Positions 7,151-15,155 of a stretch of 33,171 bases of DNA are shown piece by piece; position 1 is the first letter of the stretch; every line of letters starts with the position of its first letter. The position numbers and the translations under genes are program-made. The DNA is from Treponema sp. (GTDB lineage Bacteria > Spirochaetota > Spirochaetia > Treponematales > Breznakiellaceae), in contig JAITFY010000103.1 in assembly GCA_031281025.1 (NCBI GenBank), positions 1-33,171 of the forward strand, given 5' to 3'. The notes under the pieces were generated by a model that searched no databases, was not told the DNA's origin, and worked only from the letters and a program-made list of their open reading frames with translations.

Positions 7151-8601
7151 TGTTCTGCTCCACGGTTTCTCAAGCCCGGGTTCCCTGAACCTATTCCACG
7201 CTGTTCCAGTACAATTTCGTTTAATCGCCATTCCAAACTTGCAAAAGCTTCAAGTTCTTCTACCTGTAAATAAAATCTGTTAGCCAAATTTCTGCTCCCC
7301 ATGATGTCATAATATGATGCTAAATAAAAAAGCATCCGTGATTTTTCATAAATATTTTGTTCTCTCTCTACTCTTGTTACAACATCTGAATCTCCCCGCA
7401 ATTCATGAAAAAGCCTAAGCATGATATGATCAAGAGAATCTCTTGGCGCTGTACGCAAAACCTGAGTCAAAAATTGCCGTGGGTCTGCCGGCCTTCCGGC
7501 ACGCATCCAGTTTATCGCAGCCAGTATTGCGTAATTAAACTCTGTTGGAGCCTGTCTGTAGGCATCCAAAAAAGCATCCCTTGCTCCAGCCCAATTTTCG
7601 TTTCTCATTCTGATAATGCCAAGCGCTTCGAACGCAAAATAATAATCCGGCCTTAATTTTGACAGTGTAATATAATCCAACTCGGCGCCGGCATGATCGC
7701 CAAATTCATCTTTTAAACCGGCGCTGTATACATACGCCATAAAAATACCAGGGTCAACCATTATAGCCCTTTTAAAGCTTTCCAGGGCATCCTGCCTGCG
7801 GTTCATATCCATTAATACAAGTCCATGGTCAACGATTGCCCAATAGTTGTCCGGCTCAAGCTGCAACGCGGCATTCAAATCCTCAAGGGCATCGGAAAGA
7901 TAACCTGCACTTCTGTAGAGCCTTGCCCTTTCATGAAATGGCTCAGCCCAGGCGGGGTATAGGCTTATGACACGGTTTAAAAGCCGTTCTGCGCTGCGCA
8001 ATTCCCTGTTATACCGGAATACAGCAGCCCGCCCAATCAGAGCTTCTCCATTGTCCGGCTCAAAAGCAAGAACTCTGTCAAAATACCCGGCGGCAATCCG
8101 CAAATTCCGGTTTCTTATATTGATGTTACCCAAATCATTGAGTGCCCTAACATGGTTTGGGTTTATTCCAATTATCCTGTCAAGAAAACCCCGTCTATCC
8201 CTGTCCCTGCCGTCAATTGCGGCTGCGTCCGCCAAAACCATCAGAGCATCGGTATTACTGTTATCCTGAGCGATAACTTCGTTTGCCAGCCGCCTTGCAT
8301 CGGCAGTCCTTCCGGCAGAATTAAGAATCGAAGCGCGCATTATTTTAATTGGCGGTTTTAACGTTTCTTCGGGCGGCAGGGAATCGAATAATTCCAACGC
8401 CAAAGCAAAATCCCTCTGCGTAAGATGCCGGGCAATTTCATCCAATATTTCGATAAAAGACGTATCTTCACTGTTTTCCTGGCTAAAAACCTCAGTAACA
8501 TTCATACCGCCAAGAGAAAACACCAGAATCAAGATTAATAAAACAATGCTTTTTTTTGAGCGGCCAGGTACAGCCAAGCTTCCATTAAACTTTATTTTCA
8601 T
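7147..8601 (-). CDS. Exported TPR-repeat protein
   Basis: A 484-residue protein with a basic N-terminus, a hydrophobic core (about 19-31) and a likely signal-peptide cut near residue 40 (VFS before QENSED). Residues about 50-440 are tandem tetratricopeptide repeats, clearest in NPNHVRALNDLGNI, DNGEALIGRAAVFRYNRELRSAERL and DNYWAIVDHGLVLMDMNRRQDALESF. It probably scaffolds a complex on the periplasmic side of the inner membrane. The ATG at 8601 makes the signal peptide normal; a TTG at 8652 is possible but would add a non-polar oddity. No Shine-Dalgarno precedes the ATG. It is coupled to the TraB-like gene by ATGA and diverges from the gene at 8683. Confidence 0.85.
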   Translation of the reverse strand: MKIKFNGSLAVPGRSKKSIVLLILILVFSLGGMNVTEVFSQENSEDTSFIEILDEIARHLTQRDFALALELFDSLPPEETLKPPIKIMRASILNSAGRTADARRLANEVIAQDNSNTDALMVLADAAAIDGRDRDRRGFLDRIIGINPNHVRALNDLGNINIRNRNLRIAAGYFDRVLAFEPDNGEALIGRAAVFRYNRELRSAERLLNRVISLYPAWAEPFHERARLYRSAGYLSDALEDLNAALQLEPDNYWAIVDHGLVLMDMNRRQDALESFKRAIMVDPGIFMAYVYSAGLKDEFGDHAGAELDYITLSKLRPDYYFAFEALGIIRMRNENWAGARDAFLDAYRQAPTEFNYAILAAINWMRAGRPADPRQFLTQVLRTAPRDSLDHIMLRLFHELRGDSDVVTRVEREQNIYEKSRMLFYLASYYDIMGSRNLANRFYLQVEELEAFASLEWRLNEIVLEQRGIGSGNPGLRNRGAEQ

Positions 8602-8682
8602 GTTAGTATATGGTATACAATAATTAAGAAATCGACAAGTTACGTTAAACAATTTAGGCTTTTATATAAGGGGTTGATGATT

Positions 8683-10476
8683 TTGAGAAAACCTTTACCA
8701 TTGCGAATACTCGGCCTTACCGCCGTATATTGCATAGTGTTCATAACTCTGGTAACACTGCAATTTTCCAATAGAGGAAATTTTTCCCTGACAGCCGGAG
8801 CTATGACCATAAGGGGCAGCTACCTTGAAGAAGATTCACAGGACATTGAAGAGCACACTAATACAAGGCAAATAACCGGCGGAATACGGCTTCTTTACGG
8901 CGGGCTTGAATTCAACCTGAAAGATGACAGGGGAAAAAGCCTTTTGCTGGACCAAACACCCGTTAACCCCGAGTTTATGCTAATAACAGAGAATACCCTG
9001 CAGCAAAGCTGGAGCGCGCGTTTTGTCCTGCCTGGCGGAACTGCAATCTCCTTTGTTTCAGTTGATTCAGCAAGGGGGCCGGAACTGCATATCAATGCGG
9101 AATTTGCAGGTGATGATTCGGAAATTACCATACCAATTTCTCAACGCCGGTCTTCATTGATAAGAGACAATGAACAGGCTGGTATTTTATATAGCGGTTA
9201 CCGTTATTTTTTTAGCATTCCCGGCTCTATCATCGAAGAAGGAAAAATACATCTTTCAAAAAGCAGTTCTGCTATTTCATACCGCCATAGAAGCGCACAA
9301 AGAATTTTTGATCCTTCAGATTATATAATCGCTCAAGCAGAAAATTATGAAGATGAAATAAGAAATTGGAGGGATGTTAGCTTTTCATATTGGACTCAAA
9401 ATATTTTACATACATCAGCAACAATTCAAAATGAAGAAAATGTAATTGCATACCTTTCGGAGGCAATTCAGCGCGGCAATTATACATCTGCAGTAAATGC
9501 AATTACTCCCAGAATTACAAATTCTCCTGGACACAGCCATAGGTCATCGGTAATTGTCGGAGGAATGGATAATGCGTTTAGAACATTTATTTCATCGGAA
9601 AGCGCAAAAACAAATTTGATAACCAGATTAGCCAGAGAAAGATCTCTTGCCGTTTTAAGAGAAGAGCATATCCTTGATCATCTTTTATCGCGAAGCAATA
9701 ATACTCTTGCAAACGAAGTAATCGAAATTATTGACAGAGTTGATCCTAATATGCTGACTATCGACTATATCGCAGGTTTGCTGGAATTTTATTCCGATTT
9801 AACACTCTGGAGACCCAACCGTCAGATCAATTTTTTGACAGAAGAAATACTTTTAATTATTTCTGACAATTTAAGACAGGATACTCAAAATGATACCGTT
9901 TATGTTTTAACTCAGGATGGAAATAACCGGGAATACAATCTAAGGCTGGGAATAGCGCTTATCAACTGGATCGAAACAATACAAAATGCAGAACAAGCAA
10001 AACCTGAATGGATAAAAATCGGCAGGTCGCTGGTTTTGTCAGCGCTTAGTGGCAGCAATTCCGGCAATTTACACAGTATCCTAAAACCCATCATGTACTA
10101 CCCAAGGGCTGTTAGGCTTTCGGATGATCTTTGGGCGTGGACAATTTCTCCGTCAGTCAATCATACGTTAATAAATGGAAATGTGAATGTAACATTTACT
10201 TTTCCGGCAACCATGACCCATCATGTAATCCTCCGCGGAGTTCGTCCTTTTTTAAGACTTCAAATCCATGGTATGGATTGGAGACCATCCGCCGAGTTTG
10301 AACGTTATGATTCGTCCGGCTGGTTATACCATCCGCAGGAACAAACTCTTGTTCTAAGATTGAGGCATCGATCAACAACAGAAAACGTCAGAATAATTTA
10401 CAGAGAAGATCCTCCGCCGCAGCCCGCAGTAGAAGTACAACAAGAAGCTAACACACAGGAAGCAGCTGTTGAATAG
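8683..10476 (+). CDS. Unrecognised membrane-anchored exported protein
   Basis: A 597-residue protein I cannot place in a named family. A hydrophobic segment (about 9-27) follows a basic start and looks like an uncleaved anchor or signal peptide. Residues about 30-200 are beta-rich and polar (ITGGIRLLYGGLEFNLKDDRGK, then EITIPISQRRSS). The middle (about 230-440) is helical, and the end is beta-rich (VNVTFTFPATMTHHVILRGVRPF), finishing in a Pro/Glu/Gln-rich tail. AAGGGG at 8668-8673 is well spaced for the TTG at 8683; the ATG at 8677 and TTG at 8674 are alternatives but very close to it. It overlaps the next TPR gene by 8 bp, so the two are likely partners. Confidence 0.75.
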   Translation: MRKPLPLRILGLTAVYCIVFITLVTLQFSNRGNFSLTAGAMTIRGSYLEEDSQDIEEHTNTRQITGGIRLLYGGLEFNLKDDRGKSLLLDQTPVNPEFMLITENTLQQSWSARFVLPGGTAISFVSVDSARGPELHINAEFAGDDSEITIPISQRRSSLIRDNEQAGILYSGYRYFFSIPGSIIEEGKIHLSKSSSAISYRHRSAQRIFDPSDYIIAQAENYEDEIRNWRDVSFSYWTQNILHTSATIQNEENVIAYLSEAIQRGNYTSAVNAITPRITNSPGHSHRSSVIVGGMDNAFRTFISSESAKTNLITRLARERSLAVLREEHILDHLLSRSNNTLANEVIEIIDRVDPNMLTIDYIAGLLEFYSDLTLWRPNRQINFLTEEILLIISDNLRQDTQNDTVYVLTQDGNNREYNLRLGIALINWIETIQNAEQAKPEWIKIGRSLVLSALSGSNSGNLHSILKPIMYYPRAVRLSDDLWAWTISPSVNHTLINGNVNVTFTFPATMTHHVILRGVRPFLRLQIHGMDWRPSAEFERYDSSGWLYHPQEQTLVLRLRHRSTTENVRIIYREDPPPQPAVEVQQEANTQEAAVE

Positions 10477-11539
10477 ACGGACCTTCATTTTTTTAACAAC
10501 CATTGCAGCAATAGCTTTGATAATAATTGTCTTGTGTTGTATTCTTTTTACATGCAAGAGCCGGGAAACCGGCCTTGAGCAGCCGGAAGAACAAACCATA
10601 ATCGAATACCTGGATAAAATACTCGAAGAGATCCTTGAAGAAACCTTTCAGGAAGAAGAGGAAGAACTGCCTGTTCTTAGAGAAGGTTCGTTGCATCGAG
10701 TTTCGCATCTACTTCATCACCCGCCGTCTCTGGCAGGTCTAACCGGCAGGCATGGCTGGGGGGTGAATGTTTCGGAAATAAATCCGGTAAATTTTGAAAA
10801 TCCCGATCTTGGCATAATGCAGGAAATGGGAGTACAACAATACATTATCTCGTTTTTAGCCGGCGAACAATTTTTCCGAAACGGGGAGTGGGACAGGGCA
10901 ATTGCTGAATATACTGTATCAATCAACCGCAATCCGCAATTTATAAATGCGTTAATTTCCCGTGGAAATGCATGGATGAGAAAACGGGAATACAACCGCG
11001 CTATCGAAGATTTTAATCGTGCAATTCGCCTGGATGTTAACAGTGCGGATTTATACAATTACAGGGGTTTTGCAAGAACTCAGGTTTCCGCCATTGGAAA
11101 TATGAGTTCCAGCGCAGCTCTTCGCGAAATGAATCTTGCCATCGAAGATTTTTCGCGTGCAATTGCAATTAACCAAAACCACATTGATGCCCTAATAAAC
11201 CGTTCGTTTGTTTATTACCAAACAGGCAATTTTACAAGAGTTATCGAAGATTGCAATAGAATAATAACACTGGAGCCGTCAAATGCAGTAATTTGGAACA
11301 GACGCGGCAGCGCATGGTACAGATTGGAAGATGACAACAGGGCTTTAAATGACTTTACAGAAGCCATAAGACTTAGAAACGATTATGCAACTGCTCTGTT
11401 TAATCGTGCAAACACATGGTTAAACAAAAGAGAACTTGATAAAGCATACGATGATTTAACCAGATGCCTTATCATAAACCCGTCATACTCAGGCGCAGAG
11501 GCGCTAAAAAACGATATCCGGCAGATTTTAAACAGGTAG
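10469..11539 (+). CDS. Membrane-anchored TPR-repeat protein
   Basis: A 356-residue protein. A hydrophobic stretch (6-28) ends in LFTC at 26-29, a loose lipobox of the kind spirochaetes tolerate, so it may be a lipoprotein; otherwise it is a single-pass anchor. An acidic linker (about 40-70) follows. Residues about 125-350 hold five or so tetratricopeptide repeats with clear A..D...AI..NP spacing (AIAEYTVSINRNPQFINALISRG, YNRAIEDFNRAIRLD, RALNDFTEAIRLRNDYATALFNRAN). It starts at a TTG overlapping the upstream stop by 8 bp, with AGGAAG six bases before it, so translational coupling is likely. Partner proteins are unknown. Confidence 0.85.
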   Translation: MNRRTFIFLTTIAAIALIIIVLCCILFTCKSRETGLEQPEEQTIIEYLDKILEEILEETFQEEEEELPVLREGSLHRVSHLLHHPPSLAGLTGRHGWGVNVSEINPVNFENPDLGIMQEMGVQQYIISFLAGEQFFRNGEWDRAIAEYTVSINRNPQFINALISRGNAWMRKREYNRAIEDFNRAIRLDVNSADLYNYRGFARTQVSAIGNMSSSAALREMNLAIEDFSRAIAINQNHIDALINRSFVYYQTGNFTRVIEDCNRIITLEPSNAVIWNRRGSAWYRLEDDNRALNDFTEAIRLRNDYATALFNRANTWLNKRELDKAYDDLTRCLIINPSYSGAEALKNDIRQILNR

Positions 11540-11554
11540 TATTATATAATTCAC

Positions 11555-11583
11555 TTGTTTTTTCATAATGTGTGCTATATATT
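11555..11583 (+). promoter_or_regulatory. Sigma70-type promoter for the exported protein at 11605
   Basis: TTGTTT (11555-11560), 17 bp, TATATT (11578-11583). Spacing is ideal and both boxes are close to consensus. A start near 11590 gives a short leader containing the AGGTG ribosome site. It separates this gene from the TPR gene ending 16 bp upstream. Confidence 0.55.
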
Positions 11584-11604
11584 GTAGATATAACGAGGTG
11601 AAAT

Positions 11605-12282
11605 ATGAATAAATTTGCGATTTTTCTGATTTTATTTGCCAGCTTGGCCGTAGGCTCATTCGCCGAAACATTATACGGCGGTTCTGTAAATATTTACCGC
11701 ACATACGAACAATACCCCAAAGAAAACTGCGGCAGAGATTTAACCGGTGTCAGTTTTTATATGTCACTTAATCATTTTCCGGGAGATTCTTCCTTTGGCT
11801 GGTATATAAAAACCTCAATAGGAGGTTACATTGACGGTGATGAATGGAAAGACAATGAACCAATGGAAACATCAAATATTTATTCATCCTTTGATTTACG
11901 ATTAAGTGCAGGCCCGTCTTATTTATTAAAAGCAGGATCCATGATCCTTGTTCCAATATCGGTTGGCCCTGTACTTTCCAGATACCGGGAAGAAACTTCT
12001 GATGGCGACTATGGGATTTTCTCAACTAGAGATGGCTTTTTTGAAACACTGAATATGGGACTGCTTTTGGATGCTGCTGTTGTGATAAACCCAACCAAAA
12101 GATTTACAATCACCAATGGTATAACAATTAACTGGGATTTCCTGCGCTGGGAAAAAGGCAATGCGAAATTAAATTACCGCGACATCGACAGCGGAAGATT
12201 TAAAAACGCAAGATACAACGCATTTAAATTGGGTTATTACTTTGGAGTTGGAATGCGTTTTGACGGTTCTGATGCGAATTAA
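11605..12282 (+). CDS. Small exported beta-rich protein, possible outer-membrane barrel
   Basis: A 225-residue protein with a clear signal peptide (MNKFAIFLILFASLAVGSFA, cut likely before ETLYGG). The mature part alternates aromatic and polar residues in strands (VSFYMSLNHFPGDSSFGWYIKTSIGGY, FDLRLSAGPSYLLKAGSMILVPISVGPVL, ITNGITINWDFLRW, FKLGYYFGVGMRF), which resembles a small beta-barrel or porin-like outer-membrane protein. The C-terminus carries a few extra residues after the last strand, so it lacks a terminal aromatic. AGGTG lies six bases before the ATG, and it has its own promoter. No named family is recognised; export is well supported, the barrel is inference. Confidence 0.72.
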   Translation: MNKFAIFLILFASLAVGSFAETLYGGSVNIYRTYEQYPKENCGRDLTGVSFYMSLNHFPGDSSFGWYIKTSIGGYIDGDEWKDNEPMETSNIYSSFDLRLSAGPSYLLKAGSMILVPISVGPVLSRYREETSDGDYGIFSTRDGFFETLNMGLLLDAAVVINPTKRFTITNGITINWDFLRWEKGNAKLNYRDIDSGRFKNARYNAFKLGYYFGVGMRFDGSDAN

Positions 12283-12320
12283 CGTTTTACCAGTTTAGTT
12301 TAAAAAGACTCAAAATTTCA

Positions 12321-12349
12321 TTGACTTTTTGGAATTTAAGAGATACAAT
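12321..12349 (+). promoter_or_regulatory. Strong sigma70-type promoter of ptsN, leaderless geometry
   Basis: TTGACT (12321-12326), 17 bp, TACAAT (12344-12349): five of six matches in each box at ideal spacing. The ATG of ptsN begins seven bases after the -10 box, where transcription would be expected to start, so the mRNA probably begins at or within a base of the start codon. Confidence 0.7.
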
Positions 12350-12355
12350 ATCAGT

Positions 12356-12802
12356 ATGAATCTTAAGACAATAATCAGCGCGGATACCATAGACCTTCAC
12401 TTGAAAGGTACCACAAAAAAGGAAATTATCAACGAATTGCTTGATATTCTCCACAAGGCTGGAAGAATTCAGGACAGGGAAGCGGCTCTTGCAGCGGTAA
12501 TAGAAAGAGAAGAAAAAATGTCCACCGGAATGAAACATGGAATTGCTATCCCACACGGAAAAACAGCCACCACCAAAGACTTGATAGCATGTATCGGGAT
12601 TTCAGATAATCCGGTGGATTTTAACTCATTGGACAAGCAGCCATGCAGAATCTTTATCATGACTCTTTCTCCGGTAGAAAAAACAGGGCCCCATTTACAG
12701 TTTTTGGCGGAAGTAAGCCTTTTGTTTAAAAGCGCCGAAAAACGCGAGCAAATCCTGAAAGCCAAAACACCCGAAGAAGTACTCGAAATACTTACAGATT
12801 AA
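12356..12802 (+). CDS. ptsN: PTS EIIA-Ntr (nitrogen-regulatory phosphotransferase) protein
   Basis: A 148-residue EIIA of the fructose/mannitol-nitrogen class. The phosphorylated histidine is H67 in GIAIPHGKT; the C-terminal half has the family's FLAEVSLLFKSAEKREQILKAKTPEEVLEIL. In other bacteria it takes phosphate from HPr or NPr and regulates potassium, nitrogen or virulence targets rather than moving sugar. No permease domains are attached. The start is the ATG at 12356; a TTG at 12329 would place the start inside the promoter. Its promoter suggests a leaderless message. The stop overlaps the stop of convergent serA in TTAA. It belongs functionally with hprK and ptsH about 5 kb away. Confidence 0.9.
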   Translation: MNLKTIISADTIDLHLKGTTKKEIINELLDILHKAGRIQDREAALAAVIEREEKMSTGMKHGIAIPHGKTATTKDLIACIGISDNPVDFNSLDKQPCRIFIMTLSPVEKTGPHLQFLAEVSLLFKSAEKREQILKAKTPEEVLEILTD

Positions 12803-13974
12803 TTTCCAGTCTTGGCAATAACCCTGACTCTGATTATCCCGTTTACCTTACGAATTTGTTCAAGTACGGCTTGTGGTATTTCCTGATCTGTGTCAACAAT
12901 GGTAAAACCATAATCCTCAAGGTGATGGTTTATTAAATCCTGGATATTGATATTCGCACTTGCAAGATTCGTGGTAATCTGCCCCACCATGTTGGGAATA
13001 TTACGGTTTATAACAAGAAGCCTGTACGGATAACGCTGCTCAAGTTTACAACGTGGAAAATTCACAGAGTTGCGAATTTCTCCAGTTTCAAGAAAATCCC
13101 TGATTTGCAGAACTGCCATTACCGCACAATTATCTTCGGCCTCCGGAGTTGATGCTCCAAGATGAGGGATGCCAATTACTTTTTTACAGGCTAAAAGTTC
13201 AGGAGTGGGAAAATCCGTAACATAACAGTTGATTTTTCCTGCTTCCAGCGCTTCTACAATATCTTTGTCTTTTACAAGCGCATTCCTGGAAAGGTTGATA
13301 ATACGCGCATCGTTTTTCATAAGGCGGATTTTCTCGGCATCTAAAATCCCCTTTGTTGCTTCACTCTGGGGAATGTGCAAAGTTATATAATCAGATTTTG
13401 AAAGCAGGCTTTCCAGGCTTTCTGCACGGGCTACATCGCTGGAAAGATGCCATGCGGCATCCACAGAAATATACGGATCATAACCAATAACCTTCATGCC
13501 CAACGCCATCGCATCATTGGCAACCATTACGCCGATAGCGCCAAGTCCGATTACGCCAAGAGTTTTCCCCTTGAGTTCCGGCCCTGTATACTTGGATTTT
13601 TCCTTTTCTACAAGCTCTGCAACATCAGGTTTGCCTGCAACTGAGGCAGTCCAGTTGATCCCGCCGACAATATTACGCGAGGAAATAAGCATTGCCGCAA
13701 GAGCAAGTTCCTTTACCGCATTGGCATTTGCACCAGGTGTATTAAAAACAACAATCCCTTTTTCGCTGCAGCGTTTAACCGGAATATTGTTATACCCTGC
13801 CCCAGCCCTTGCAATTGCCAATACCGAAGATGGAATTTCCAACTCGTTCATATCAGCGCTTCGCACGACAATCGCATCAGGATTGGGAATATCGTTTGCA
13901 ATTTCATACTTGTCCTTGGGGAAAAGATCCAACCCTAATGGGGAAATTTTATTTAATGTCTGAATACGAAACAT
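12799..13974 (-). CDS. serA: D-3-phosphoglycerate dehydrogenase
   Basis: A 391-residue short-form SerA, which oxidises 3-phosphoglycerate to 3-phosphohydroxypyruvate with NAD, the first step of serine synthesis. The nucleotide-binding fold carries VIGLGAIGVMVANDAMALGM near 141-160. The catalytic residues fit R230 (NLSRNALV), E259 (TDFPTPELL) and H271 (PHLGAST). A C-terminal ACT domain (about 317-388, RLLVINRNIPNMVGQI) would bind serine for feedback. The intervening domain of long forms is absent. The ATG at 13974 is one base after the serC stop, with GAAGG inside the serC end serving as ribosome site, so the pair is translationally coupled. It overlaps the ptsN stop tail-to-tail. Confidence 0.93.
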   Translation of the reverse strand: MFRIQTLNKISPLGLDLFPKDKYEIANDIPNPDAIVVRSADMNELEIPSSVLAIARAGAGYNNIPVKRCSEKGIVVFNTPGANANAVKELALAAMLISSRNIVGGINWTASVAGKPDVAELVEKEKSKYTGPELKGKTLGVIGLGAIGVMVANDAMALGMKVIGYDPYISVDAAWHLSSDVARAESLESLLSKSDYITLHIPQSEATKGILDAEKIRLMKNDARIINLSRNALVKDKDIVEALEAGKINCYVTDFPTPELLACKKVIGIPHLGASTPEAEDNCAVMAVLQIRDFLETGEIRNSVNFPRCKLEQRYPYRLLVINRNIPNMVGQITTNLASANINIQDLINHHLEDYGFTIVDTDQEIPQAVLEQIRKVNGIIRVRVIAKTGN

Positions 13975-13975
13975 A

Positions 13976-15076
13976 CTAACAACCTTCAAATTTTTTCATA
14001 AAATCTATCAATGCTCTAACCCCTTTAATTGGCATAGCATTGTAAATACTGGCCCTCATGCCGCCAACCAAACGATGACCTGCAAGGTTCATAAGGCCAG
14101 CGGCAGCCGCTTCCTTAACAAAACGGGTTTCCATTTCCAATTTTTTTGCTTCATCCTGCTCGGTAATAATAAACGGGATATTCATCAAACTGCGGAATTG
14201 TTTATCTACCGGTGAATAAAACATCTGCGAGGCATCAAGATAACTATAAAACAAATCTGCTTTTTCATGGTTTAATTTTGCAACAACTTCAACTCCGCCT
14301 AAATCTTTAATCCAATCCAAAACAAGTCCAATCATGTAGATACAGTAACATGGCGGAGTATTAAACATTGAGCCTTCCGCCACATGAGTATCATAACGGA
14401 GCATTATTGGAGTCCAATCAGGAGCATGACCAACCAAATCTTCACGGATAATTACAACGGTAACTCCCGCAGGCCCTAAATTCTTTTGCGCACCTGCATA
14501 AAGAATACCGAATTTGCTGACATCAAGCGGCTCGGAGAGAATGCAGCTTGATATGTCCGAAATAAGCGGAACAGAACCGGTTTCTGGAAGCGTATCCCAT
14601 TTGGTACCAACAATTGTATTGTTAAGAGTAATGTGGTAATACGCATCTCCTGTCTTTGGAGCGGGAGCCTGGGGGATATATGTATAAGCTTTGTCTTTGG
14701 AACTTGCTCTAACTTCCACTTTGGCATACTTTGAACCTTCAACTATCGCCTTGTCAGACCAAACACCGGTATCGATGTAAGCGGCTGTTTTTTCATCGCC
14801 GGGGATATCCGACGCAGCAAGGTTAAGCGGAATCATGGCGAACTGCAGCGAGGCGCCGCCCTGTAAAAAGAGAACCTTATAATTTGCAGGGATACCCATA
14901 AGTTCCCTTAATAAAGCTTCTGTTTTTTCGATAATGGGTTTGTAATCTTTTGAACGATGACTCATCTCCATAACTGATTGACCTGTGCCATTGGCATCTG
15001 TCATCTCTGCTGCGGCTCTCTCTAGAACTTGCAACGGCAATACAGAGGGGCCAGCGGAAAAATTGAAAACACGCAT
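13976..15076 (-). CDS. serC: Phosphoserine aminotransferase
   Basis: A 366-residue class V aminotransferase that converts 3-phosphohydroxypyruvate and glutamate to phosphoserine and 2-oxoglutarate using PLP. It opens with FNFSAGPSVLP, has EMSHRSKDY at 37-45 and LQGGASLQFAMIPLNL at 71-86, and the Schiff-base lysine is K198 in YAGAQKNLGPAGV. Length matches the family. AAGGAG lies seven bases before the ATG, with a fair promoter further up. serA follows after one base. The order serC-serA gives two of the three serine-pathway steps; the phosphatase is not in the window. Confidence 0.95.
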   Translation of the reverse strand: MRVFNFSAGPSVLPLQVLERAAAEMTDANGTGQSVMEMSHRSKDYKPIIEKTEALLRELMGIPANYKVLFLQGGASLQFAMIPLNLAASDIPGDEKTAAYIDTGVWSDKAIVEGSKYAKVEVRASSKDKAYTYIPQAPAPKTGDAYYHITLNNTIVGTKWDTLPETGSVPLISDISSCILSEPLDVSKFGILYAGAQKNLGPAGVTVVIIREDLVGHAPDWTPIMLRYDTHVAEGSMFNTPPCYCIYMIGLVLDWIKDLGGVEVVAKLNHEKADLFYSYLDASQMFYSPVDKQFRSLMNIPFIITEQDEAKKLEMETRFVKEAAAAGLMNLAGHRLVGGMRASIYNAMPIKGVRALIDFMKKFEGC

Positions 15077-15101
15077 TTTTTACTCCTTTTGCGACTATTT
15101 C

Positions 15102-15130
15102 AGCATACGACAATAATAATGTTTTGTCGA
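15102..15130 (-). promoter_or_regulatory. Sigma70-type promoter of serC-serA
   Basis: Minus strand: TCGACA (15130-15125), 17 bp, TATGCT (15107-15102). The -35 matches five of six bases, the -10 four. A start near 15095 leaves a leader of about 20 nt holding the AAGGAG ribosome site of serC, unlike the leaderless promoters nearby. Confidence 0.45.
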
Positions 15131-15155
15131 GAATACTTTAAAAAACAATTAACGT

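Noticed and set aside
7151-7231. 27-residue extension of the TraB-like protein
   Set aside because: It lies wholly within the upstream TPR gene, is not family-like, and the ATG at 7150 has GGAG and an ATGA coupling.
8602-8682. Divergent promoters between the TPR gene and the 597-residue protein
   Set aside because: TATACC and TATACT on - and several AT-rich boxes on + are present, but none has a convincing -35 at proper spacing.
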